Positions 1 through 5,446 of a stretch of 5,446 bases of DNA are shown here, in pieces (the stretch's first letter is position 1; every line of letters begins with the position of its first letter). The position numbers and the translations under genes were made by a program. The stretch is from Treponema sp. (lineage in GTDB: Bacteria > Spirochaetota > Spirochaetia > Treponematales > Breznakiellaceae). Location: positions 1,113 to 6,558 of the forward strand of contig WRNF01000110.1 in the NCBI GenBank assembly GCA_009776715.1. Reading direction: 5' to 3'. The notes beneath the pieces were generated by a model. The model had not been told where the DNA came from. It did no database searches and saw only the letters and a list, made by a program, of their open reading frames with translations.

Positions 1-104
1 GGGCAAGCCCTGCACCCGCCGCCTACGGCGGCTTTCCGCGGCAAGCCGCGGGGTATTAAACCCTTCGTTTCCTCATTCGCTCGATCATGCCCGTGCAAGC
101 ACGG
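1..104. repeat. Cluster of short GC-rich hairpins, REP-like
   Basis: Four perfect inverted repeats lie in the first 104 bases: GGGC-AA-GCCC (1-10), GCCGCC-TAC-GGCGGC (18-32), CCGCGGC-AA-GCCGCGG (36-51) and CCGTGC-AA-GCACGG (91-104). Three share the core GCAAGC. Read on the minus strand the core is GCTTGC, so each of the three folds as a stem closed by G(CUUG)C, a known stable RNA tetraloop. They sit downstream of the small minus-strand gene at 157-243 and could act as transcript 3'-end structures. There is no T-run directly after a stem, so a classical rho-independent terminator is not supported. They could also be REP-like dispersed elements; copies elsewhere in the genome would be needed to show that. 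The repeats are seen directly, their role is inferred. Confidence 0.7.
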
Positions 105-156
105 TCGCGATCTCGCTCCATTCGTCAATAAAATACGCAATATACTTACCATTGTA

Positions 157-243
157 TTAATTAAAATTTTCAGGCGGCCATTCTGTTTTCGCATCAGACC
201 TAATTATCAATGTCCTTCTATCTAATGATATTGTCTCAAGCAT
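157..243 (-). CDS. Small ORF of 28 codons with good promoter and RBS, possibly a truncated gene
   Basis: I do not recognise this product. It begins with ATG (241-243), six bases after a perfect GGAGG (250-254), and ends at TAA (157-159). The peptide starts MLETISLDRRTLIIRSDA and continues with KTEWPPENFN. It is charged, with no membrane segment or signal peptide, so it does not resemble a hydrophobic type I toxin. After the TAA the same frame stays open for 23 codons (YNGKYIAYFIDEWSEIATV, then LARA) to a TGA at 85-87. The downstream peptide looks like real protein, so the gene may once have encoded about 51 residues and been cut by one nonsense change, for example GAA to TAA. The last codons overlap the hairpin at 91-104. 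The initiation signals are strong; function is unknown. It could also be the 5' end of a lost larger gene. Confidence 0.5.
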   Translation of the reverse strand: MLETISLDRRTLIIRSDAKTEWPPENFN

Positions 244-249
244 TATTAT

Positions 250-254
250 CCTCC
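250..254 (-). promoter_or_regulatory. Shine-Dalgarno site of the small ORF
   Basis: The minus strand reads GGAGG with a six-base spacer before the ATG at 241-243. It is the strongest ribosome binding site in the window and decides the start of the 28-codon ORF. Confidence 0.65.
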
Positions 255-271
255 AAAAAAAGCTTTTGTAA

Positions 272-300
272 ATTTTAGTTCAAATTTATTATTTCGTCAA
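272..300 (-). promoter_or_regulatory. Near-consensus sigma70-type promoter for the small ORF
   Basis: On the minus strand, TTGACG (295-300) is followed by a 17-base A/T-rich spacer and TAAAAT (272-277). Each hexamer matches five of six consensus positions and the spacing is optimal. Transcription would start near 265, giving a leader of about 22 bases that contains the GGAGG site. It lies between the stop of the SNF2 remnant and the small ORF, so the ORF appears to have its own transcription unit. Confidence 0.6.
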
Positions 301-323
301 GGATTATTGTTTGTTTATCATTT

Positions 324-734
324 TTACCCGAAAACCTCACGCAGCTCTTTATTGCTCAGTTTACCGATCCAGCTCTCGCCGCTTGCGACCGTCATTTCAG
401 CGAGATGCTTTTTCTTTTGAATTATTTCATCAATGCGTTCTTCAAAAGTATCTTTGCAAATCATGCGGTGCACCATCACATCCTTTTTTTGCCCAATGCG
501 GTACGCACGGTCGGTGGCCTGGTTTTCAACCGCGGGATTCCACCACAAATCATAATGAATTACATGGGAAGCCGCTGTAAGGTTTAAACCTGTTCCGGCT
601 GCTTTTAATGAGAGCAGAAATATTTTATCGGCGCGGTTTTGCTGAAAGCGCTGAATCATTTCTCCCCGCTGTTTTAGGCTGCAAGCGCCATGATAAAACA
701 AAGGCTTTGCGCCGAATTGTTTGTTAGAAGTTTT
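324..734 (-). pseudogene. SNF2-family helicase, C-terminal lobe only (gene remnant)
   Basis: SNF2/SWI2 ATPases are double-stranded DNA translocases. The frame is open from 734 down to a TAA at 324-326 and encodes the second RecA-like lobe: a motif IV-like stretch FYHGACSLKQRGEMI, motif V SLKAAGTGLNLT, the family signature YDLWWNPAVENQ, and motif VI QATDRAYRIGQ with its arginines. The natural C-terminus (ESWIGKLSNKELREVFG) is present. Everything before it is absent: no Walker A, no DEAH-type Walker B, no first lobe. A TGA at 735-737 closes the frame upstream, and the first possible start (TTG at 699-701) has no Shine-Dalgarno site. Full-length members are several times longer. The fragment alone cannot bind and hydrolyse ATP. 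It is divergent from the restriction-modification gene. The family call is very secure; pseudogene status is strongly supported. Confidence 0.88.
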
Positions 735-737
735 TCA

Positions 738-891
738 TCAAAAGGCAGAATTTTCTTTTTGATTTGCCGCAGATCTTTCAAGAACGGAATTTTAGTTTTT
801 TTAGATCGCTTACAAATATGCCGCGCTTTTTAAGTTCTTCGAGTAAATCGACATTATGAATTTCAAAAACGGCAAAATCGGCATTTCCCCT
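738..891 (-). pseudogene. Coding-like debris upstream of the SNF2 remnant
   Basis: Two minus-strand frames carry protein-like but stop-interrupted sequence. One, open from 891 to 781, contains ADFAVFEIHNVDLLEELKKR and then GIFVSDLKKLKF, and ends at a TGA (778-780). Another, open from 829 through this stretch, contains FLKDLRQIKKKILPFDEKLL. Joining them would need a frameshift near 780, and joining to the helicase frame another near 720-735. I cannot assign either piece to a family; they may be the far N-terminus of the same helicase gene after a large internal deletion, or part of a neighbour. Neither has a credible start. Confidence 0.35.
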
Positions 892-895
892 TTAC

Positions 896-924
896 TTGCT
901 GGCCGTTAAGCACTCTGTTATAAT
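896..924 (+). promoter_or_regulatory. Candidate promoter of the restriction-modification gene
   Basis: A perfect TATAAT (919-924) is preceded at 17 bases by TTGCTG (896-901), which matches only half of the -35 consensus. Transcription would begin near 931, just before the ATG at 933. That makes the mRNA almost leaderless for the first ATG, or gives a leader of about 23 bases if the ATG at 954 is used. The -10 match is strong, the -35 weak. Confidence 0.45.
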
Positions 925-932
925 GTAGCCAG

Positions 933-3365
933 ATGGCAAGGTATAGCAGTATTATGAAGGAAGAAACCTTCAAAGCAAGGGTTTTTCAGGATTTTTTTAG
1001 CAATTCAAAGTATGCCTATGAACCAAACATAGGCAATATCGATTTTATTGTAACAGAAAAGAAAACCCAAAAAGACAATATCTGGCCACGGCATTATCTT
1101 TGGGCTGAAAGTAAAAAGGGAACTGCCGAAGTTTACCCAATGCTTACCCAATTAGTTTTAACAGCGAAAAAAATTTACGAAAAAGGGGAACATTTACCCC
1201 CGCCTTTTATTGGTTGTTTTGATACTGGTAAAATAGCCTTTGTTCCATTCCACGATATTTTACCGATTTTTAATGATAACGATGTAAACTGGAATATTAC
1301 CCCTAGCAATCATACAACTGATGATTTTTTGAAAACACAAAAGAAAGTTGAAAAATTATCTAAAAAGAACATTGTTTTTTTCCAGTTTGATAAAGACACG
1401 AAAGAGATAAAAGATTTTATAAATAATAACCTTGTAGCAGGAAAAAAACAATCCAAATTTCAAATCAATAAGAATAACTTTGTTATTATTTACACGAAAT
1501 GGCTTGAAAAAGTAAAAAAAAGCATAGGTATTGATTGGGCAGCAGTTAAAAAAGCAGATATTATTGACGGTGATTTTTTCCTTGCTGATTTATTGTCAAG
1601 AGAAAATACAACCTTTAAAGATAAATTATTTGTTATTCTGCAAAACAATCAATATAGGTTTGATAAAAAGTTAGATGACGCAGGCTTTTCTTTATATAAA
1701 GAAGTCGGCTTTAACGACAGCCAAAAAGCCCATAAAGAATTTTGGAACAAGTACGAACGACCGCCTTTAGAGGAGTATTGGGACTACATAATAAAACGCA
1801 GGGATTTATTGGTTCCTCAAGATATTAGGGAACGCAAAGGCTCATTCTTTACCCCCCGCCAATGGGTGGAACTTTCACAAAAATACATTGCTGATGTGTT
1901 AGGTGAAGATTGGCAAGATGAATATTATGTTTGGGACTGTGCGGCTGGGACAGGTAATTTATTAGCAGGGCTTACCAATAAATACAATGTATGGGTTTCC
2001 ACACTTGATAAAGCCGATGTTAATGTAATGAAAGACAGGATAAAACACGGTGCTAATTTGCTGGAAGGTAATGTGTTCCAGTTTGACTTTTTGAATGATA
2101 GTTTCGATAAATTACCAAAAGGTTTGCTAAATATTATTAACGATGAGAAAAGAAGAAAAAAACTCATTATTTATATAAATCCGCCTTATGCGGAAGGGGA
2201 TGCTAAAATTGGAAAAGGAAGAAAAGGCATACAGATAAGTAATATCCAATCATGCTATAAACAGCAATTAGGGAAGGCAAGCGGTGAACTATTTGCTCAA
2301 TTTTTTATAAGAATATACTGTGAAATACCTGATTGTATACTTGCGAATTTCTCTAAACTAAAAATATTACAGGCGCCAAACTTTGCTCTTTTTAGGGAAT
2401 ACTTTAAGCCAAAACTAAAAAAACTATTTCTTGTCCCTGCTGACAGTTTTGATAATGTTAAGGGGCAATTTCCTATTGGTTTTTTTATCTGGGATTTATC
2501 CATAAAAGAACGGTTTAAAAAAATTAAAACACATCTCTATGACCATGAAGGCGCTTTTTTTGGAAAAAAAGAAATTATTTCTTATGACAAAGTTAAATAT
2601 ATAAGCGAATGGTTAGAACATCAGTCAAAAGAAATATCAGAAAATTATATTGGGCATTTGGCATCGGTTGGCAATGATTTTCAACATCAAAGAGATGTTT
2701 ATATTGATGATGTAAACAGGCCAAAAATTAAAGGAGGCCGGCATACCATAATTGCTGTTGAAAATCTTATTGTGGTTTCTATTTATTTTGCAGTCAGGCA
2801 TTGTATTAATGCAGATTGGTTAAATGACCGTGACCAGTTTCTATATCCCAATGACAGATGGGAAAATGATACTGAATTTCAAAGTGATTGTTTTACTTTT
2901 ACAATTTTTAATATTAACATTCAATCAAAATACGGGGTTAACCATTGGATTCCTTTTACTGAAGAAGAAGTTAATGCTCACAGTGCTTTTGATAGTCATT
3001 TTATGACAAGTTTTATTGGCGGAAAAATAATACCAAACAGTTATTCTGATTTGTTTTTTGATAATGATAAAAAACTTAAACCCTTAAAATTTTCCGCCGA
3101 AGCTAAATCTGTATTCAAAGCCGGAAAAAAATTGTGGCAATACTATCATTCACAACCATCAGCAAATGTAAATGCTTCTCTTTATGATATAAGAGAATAT
3201 TTTCAAGGTAGAGATGCCGCGGCCGATGGACGCAACGGAAAAATGAATTCAAAAAGCGGTGATGATGTTTACAATGTTTTGATTGGCAGTTTGCGTTCTG
3301 CCCTGAAAACTCTTGCAGAAAAAATCCAGCCAAAAGTTTATGAATATGGGTTTTTACTAGGATAA
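933..3365 (+). CDS. Type IIG-like restriction endonuclease/N6-adenine DNA methyltransferase
   Basis: This 810-residue protein appears to cut and methylate DNA in one chain. Near the N-terminus, D37 (GNIDFIV) followed by E59-S-K61 (YLWAESKKG) and Q73 fits a PD-(D/E)xK nuclease. Residues about 75-290 are a linker/helical region. The methyltransferase core follows: motif X RERKGSFFTP (299-308), SAM-binding motif I VWDCAAGTGNLL (333-344), acidic D359 and D385, and catalytic NPPY (416-419) for adenine N6; FPIGFFIWD (513-521) is a later core motif. Residues from about 560 probably hold target recognition, ending in a conserved-looking tail (KVYEYGFLLG). No S or helicase subunit adjoins it. The ATG at 933 lacks a Shine-Dalgarno site; the ATG at 954 (residue 8) has a weak AAGG 12 bases upstream and would give 803 residues. 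The gene is markedly A/T-rich compared with the LRR gene and sits between decayed genes, consistent with transfer. Recognition sequence unknown. Confidence 0.88.
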   Translation: MARYSSIMKEETFKARVFQDFFSNSKYAYEPNIGNIDFIVTEKKTQKDNIWPRHYLWAESKKGTAEVYPMLTQLVLTAKKIYEKGEHLPPPFIGCFDTGKIAFVPFHDILPIFNDNDVNWNITPSNHTTDDFLKTQKKVEKLSKKNIVFFQFDKDTKEIKDFINNNLVAGKKQSKFQINKNNFVIIYTKWLEKVKKSIGIDWAAVKKADIIDGDFFLADLLSRENTTFKDKLFVILQNNQYRFDKKLDDAGFSLYKEVGFNDSQKAHKEFWNKYERPPLEEYWDYIIKRRDLLVPQDIRERKGSFFTPRQWVELSQKYIADVLGEDWQDEYYVWDCAAGTGNLLAGLTNKYNVWVSTLDKADVNVMKDRIKHGANLLEGNVFQFDFLNDSFDKLPKGLLNIINDEKRRKKLIIYINPPYAEGDAKIGKGRKGIQISNIQSCYKQQLGKASGELFAQFFIRIYCEIPDCILANFSKLKILQAPNFALFREYFKPKLKKLFLVPADSFDNVKGQFPIGFFIWDLSIKERFKKIKTHLYDHEGAFFGKKEIISYDKVKYISEWLEHQSKEISENYIGHLASVGNDFQHQRDVYIDDVNRPKIKGGRHTIIAVENLIVVSIYFAVRHCINADWLNDRDQFLYPNDRWENDTEFQSDCFTFTIFNINIQSKYGVNHWIPFTEEEVNAHSAFDSHFMTSFIGGKIIPNSYSDLFFDNDKKLKPLKFSAEAKSVFKAGKKLWQYYHSQPSANVNASLYDIREYFQGRDAAADGRNGKMNSKSGDDVYNVLIGSLRSALKTLAEKIQPKVYEYGFLLG

Positions 3366-3588
3366 AATAAAATTAGGAGTTTGTCGGACTTTTCCCTTTT
3401 CAATGCAAACTCTTGCAGTAAATGCGCATGGTATATACTAAATATTTTTAGAAAAAATGAATGCCTAACTCCGTTTGCCTGTCCGCACAGGCGGGCGCAG
3501 GCACCTAAGCTTAGCGTGATGAAAATACAAGACCTTCGAATAACGATAACTATCCACTAACCACTACCAACTAACCACTTCTCATTGT
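3366..3588. other. Gene-free gap between two convergent genes
   Basis: No ORF with a credible start lies here. The left part is A/T-rich. GAGTTTG (3377-3383) and CAAACTC (3406-3412) form a 7-bp inverted repeat with a 22-base loop but no T-run, so it is a poor terminator candidate. CTAAA-TATT-TTTAG (3438-3451) is a weak A/T stem. The GC-rich inverted repeat, the palindrome and the heptad repeat in this gap are listed separately. One or more of these may end transcription from both sides. Confidence 0.6.
3477..3514. repeat. GC-rich inverted repeat followed by a 10-bp palindrome
   Basis: GCCTGT-CCGC-ACAGGC (3477-3492) is a perfect 6-bp stem; an alternative longer-range pairing joins TGCCTG (3476-3481) with CAGGCA (3498-3503). 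Two bases on, CTAAGCTTAG (3505-3514) is a perfect palindrome. The GC content contrasts with the A/T-rich flanks. Its position between convergent genes suits a bidirectional transcription-end structure or a small dispersed repeat; no T-run follows, so the role is open. Confidence 0.5.
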
Positions 3589-3597
3589 TCACTGTTT
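3549..3597. repeat. Heptanucleotide tandem repeat, about seven degenerate copies
   Basis: The plus strand can be cut into seven consecutive 7-base units starting at 3549: ACTATCC, then ACTAACC twice with ACTACCA between, followed by three more diverged units beginning ACT, ATT and ACT. The first four units vary mostly at positions 4-7. The repeat spans the stop codon of the LRR gene (3589-3591), so its last two units supply the end of that reading frame. Heptanucleotide repeats are known in other bacteria, for example the STRR families of filamentous cyanobacteria; relation to those is not implied. Confidence 0.65.
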
Positions 3598-5446
3598 TTC
3601 CCACACCGCAGAATTCCCCGGGTTTGTTGTGGTATAGGTTCCTATGCCGCCTCCTGCGGCTAAATATTTTTCCCGCAGATCGCCGGGGAATGTATTAGAA
3701 ACCGAGAAATTAGCTGCATCGATTAATCCTTCAAAAGTAATGCTGCTAAGCCCGGTACAACTCTGAAAAGCTAAACTTCCAATGCTTGTAACGCTGCCTG
3801 GTATGGTAATGCTGGTAAGCCTGTAGCAACTCTGAAAAGCTGAACTTCCAATGCTGGTAACGCTGTCGGGTATGGTAACGCTAGCAAGCCCGGTGCATCC
3901 AGAAAAAGCATAACTTCCAATGATAGTAACGCTGTCGGGTATGGTAATACTGCTAAGCCCGTTGCATCCAAAAAAAGCTGAACTTCCAATGCTGGTAACG
4001 CTGTCGGGTATGGTAATACTGCTAAGCCCGTTGCAATTCTGAAAAGCATAATCCCCAATGCTGGTAACGCTGTCGGGTATGGTAACAGATGTCCTGCCCT
4101 TTGGAAACATTATTATTGAATTTAAATTTTTATCATATAATACACCGTCTATTGAACTATAATGTAAATTACCGGTATCGGCAAATATGTTTTGAAGATT
4201 GTAGCAAGAAGAAAAAGCGCTAATATAATTTCCAAGGCTGGCAACGCCATTCCCTATGATAACACTGGTAATCCCGGTGCATCCAGAAAAAGCATAACTT
4301 CCAATGATAGTAACGCTGTCGGGTATGGTAATACTGCTAAGCCCGTTGCATCCAGAAAAAGCATAACTTCCAATGCTGGTAACGCTGTCGGGTATGGTAA
4401 CGCTAGCAAGCCCGGTACAGCCTTCAAAAGCACGATATCCAATGCTGGTAACGCTGTCGGGTATGGTAATGCTAGCAAGCCCGGTACAGCCTTCAAAAGC
4501 ACGATATCCAATGCTGGTAACGCTGTCGGGTATGGTAATGCTAGCAAGCCCGGTGCAGCCATAAAAAGCTTCATCCACGATGCTGGTAACGCTGACAGGT
4601 ATGGTAATGCTATAAAGCCCGGTGCAACCCCGAAAAGCTCCACTTCCAATGCTGGTAACGCTGTCGGGTATGGTAATGCTATAAAGCCCGGTACAGTCAA
4701 TAAAAGCAAAATTTCCAATGCTGGTAACGCTGTTGGTTATGGCAATGCTGCTAAGCCCGGTACAGTAAGCAAAAGCCCACTGCCCAATGCTGGTAACGCT
4801 GTCAGGTATGGTAATGCTGGTAAGCCCGGTACAGCCTTGAAAAGCATAACTTCCAATGCTGGTAACGCTGTCGGGTATGGTAATGCTGCTAAGCCCGGTA
4901 CAGCCTTTAAAAGCATAACTTCCAATAGAGATCAATACAGGAAAATCTATTATTTTAAGGCTGGGAATATTAGTAAAAGAATAGTCTCCTATAACGCTTA
5001 TTGCCGCCCCGCTTATTTCCCGGAGTGAAAAAAAATCCCAAAAATCATCTCCTGTGGCTGTTGAAACATCAGGCAAAATAAGTTTAACTATTCTGTTTTT
5101 GCCAGTATCGGTTGTACCGGGATTAAATATTTCCATTCCAGAACTGCCCGAAAGATCAAGTTCAACATACCTGTCTGCCTCTGTAAGGGCAGATAAAAGC
5201 GCCTGCCAGTCATTGTCCAGATTTACTTTAACCTTTACCGGAACCGGGTTATTGGCAGTATTTGAGGCGAAAGAACTCAAATAAGCAGACAATTGCCCAA
5301 TATTTTCAATAATGTTGGTCCAGGTTGCGTACAGCACAGCATTTCCGTTAAATGTAATGGCAGACCCGGCGCCATAGCTTATGCCCGTGCCTGAACTGTT
5401 GGTATTCCAGCAGTTAAATGTGTACCCGGTTCTTGAAAAACTGTCT
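3589..5446 (-). CDS. BspA-like leucine-rich-repeat surface protein (N-terminus outside window)
   Basis: The frame is open to the right edge, so only the last 618 residues are seen; the GTG at 5335-5337 is internal, not a start. In order: a Listeria-Bacteroides (Flg_new) repeat, GYTFNCWNTNSSGTG to LYATW (5320-5427); a linker with DWQALLSAL and YVELDLSG; nine 23-residue LRR_5 repeats of the form GLTSITIPDSVTSIG plus variable xxAFxxCT (4276-4896); a non-LRR island with YSSIDGVLYDKN (4093-4275), typical of BspA-like proteins; five more repeats (3754-4092); and a tail containing LREKYLAAGGGIGTYTTT that ends at TGA (3589-3591). Such proteins are usually exported and placed on the cell surface, where they bind host or partner-cell ligands; the export signal would lie beyond the window. 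The TIPDSVTSIG half is strongly conserved while residues around AF vary. Family assignment is secure; ligand unknown. Confidence 0.92.
   Translation of the reverse strand, partial: DSFSRTGYTFNCWNTNSSGTGISYGAGSAITFNGNAVLYATWTNIIENIGQLSAYLSSFASNTANNPVPVKVKVNLDNDWQALLSALTEADRYVELDLSGSSGMEIFNPGTTDTGKNRIVKLILPDVSTATGDDFWDFFSLREISGAAISVIGDYSFTNIPSLKIIDFPVLISIGSYAFKGCTGLSSITIPDSVTSIGSYAFQGCTGLTSITIPDSVTSIGQWAFAYCTGLSSIAITNSVTSIGNFAFIDCTGLYSITIPDSVTSIGSGAFRGCTGLYSITIPVSVTSIVDEAFYGCTGLASITIPDSVTSIGYRAFEGCTGLASITIPDSVTSIGYRAFEGCTGLASVTIPDSVTSIGSYAFSGCNGLSSITIPDSVTIIGSYAFSGCTGITSVIIGNGVASLGNYISAFSSCYNLQNIFADTGNLHYSSIDGVLYDKNLNSIIMFPKGRTSVTIPDSVTSIGDYAFQNCNGLSSITIPDSVTSIGSSAFFGCNGLSSITIPDSVTIIGSYAFSGCTGLASVTIPDSVTSIGSSAFQSCYRLTSITIPGSVTSIGSLAFQSCTGLSSITFEGLIDAANFSVSNTFPGDLREKYLAAGGGIGTYTTTNPGNSAVWEKQ
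3754..4092 (-). repeat. LRR coding repeat array B (five units, about 69 bp each)
   Basis: This array encodes five LRR_5 units, the first two residues shorter than the usual 23. It is separated from the larger array by the 183-bp island at 4093-4275. An 82-bp stretch (3889-3970) is identical to 4273-4354 in the other array, which indicates exchange or duplication between them. Confidence 0.85.
4276..4896 (-). repeat. LRR coding repeat array A (nine 69-bp units)
   Basis: Nine head-to-tail units of exactly 69 bp encode 23 residues each. Units at 4402-4470 and 4471-4539 are identical base for base, and the match runs on for 15 more bases. The others differ mainly in the part encoding xxAFxxC. 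Because the period is a multiple of three and the unit lacks stops in other frames, long spurious frames appear on both strands. Confidence 0.9.
5320..5427 (-). other. Listeria-Bacteroides repeat domain within the LRR protein
   Basis: The encoded segment runs from GYTFNCWNTNSSGTG through a glycine- and serine-rich turn to AVLYATW, the usual form of the Flg_new/InlB B-repeat. It shows that the gene extends past 5337 and supports a surface-exposed protein. More copies may lie beyond the right edge. Confidence 0.85.

Noticed and set aside
324..3365. Helicase plus methyltransferase as a multi-gene defence system
   Set aside because: The helicase is only a C-terminal remnant without an ATP-binding lobe, it is transcribed in the opposite direction, and the restriction enzyme is complete without it.
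3377..3412. GAGTTTG...CAAACTC as a terminator of the restriction gene
   Set aside because: The stem is A/T-rich, the loop is 22 bases and no T-run follows.
3307..3418. Direct repeat AAACTCTTGCAG at 3307-3318 and 3407-3418, flanking the end of the restriction gene
   Set aside because: A 12-base match is expected about once by chance in a window of this length, and no insertion or duplication accompanies it.
3754..4896. Regular repeats suggesting a CRISPR array
   Set aside because: The units are contiguous 69-bp coding repeats with a single open frame encoding LRR_5 motifs; there are no spacers of unrelated sequence.
4276..4896. Variable residues around AF in each LRR suggesting a diversity-generating retroelement target
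   Set aside because: Variation occurs at all codon positions and is not limited to adenines, and no reverse transcriptase or template repeat is visible in the window.
4192..5028. A 278-codon plus-strand open frame opposite the LRR array
   Set aside because: It starts at a TTG without a Shine-Dalgarno site and its repetitive product merely mirrors the 69-bp repeats. A repeat whose period is divisible by three and which lacks stops in one frame keeps that frame open; other frames in the same array are open for the same reason.

Overview
The window most resembles a host-associated spirochaete of the Treponema type. The main evidence is the partial gene at the right end: a BspA-like leucine-rich-repeat surface protein preceded by a Listeria-Bacteroides repeat and ending in a tail (LREKYLAAGGGIGTYTTT) that I recall from Treponema LRR proteins. 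This is an inference from protein style only; no rRNA or other taxonomic marker is present, and Bacteroidetes-like or other gut lineages are not excluded.

Layout, left to right. Positions 1-104 hold a cluster of short GC-rich hairpins; three of them form a G(CUUG)C tetraloop if the minus strand is transcribed. Just upstream of them in minus-strand order is a well-formed but tiny gene (157-243, minus), with a near-consensus sigma70-type promoter (272-300), a GGAGG ribosome binding site and an ATG. Its frame continues for 23 more codons past a single TAA, so it may be a small gene broken by a nonsense mutation. Next, 324-734 (minus) encodes only the C-terminal helicase lobe of a SNF2-family ATPase; the rest of the gene is missing, and 738-891 holds only coding-like scraps in two frames.

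The centre (933-3365, plus) is one intact 810-residue gene for a single-chain restriction-modification enzyme of the type IIG kind: a PD-(D/E)xK-like nuclease motif at the N-terminus, an N6-adenine methyltransferase core with DCAAGTG and NPPY, and a C-terminal part that should carry target recognition. It has a candidate promoter so close to the first ATG that translation would be nearly leaderless. No separate specificity or helicase subunit lies beside it in the window.

The 223-base gap 3366-3588 has no gene; it contains a GC-rich inverted repeat, a palindrome and the start of a 7-base-period tandem repeat that runs into the end of the next gene. The right third (3589 to the window edge, minus) is the LRR protein gene, whose 69-bp coding repeats show an exact 69-bp tandem duplication and an 82-bp exact match between two sub-arrays, both signs of recent recombination or slippage.

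The genes do not look like one operon. The restriction-modification gene is divergent from the helicase remnant and convergent with the LRR gene. The left half reads as an accessory region in which older genes have decayed around an intact, probably mobile, defence enzyme. I see no clear new multi-gene system. The least explained items are the small gene with its hairpin-rich 3' region and the heptad repeat.
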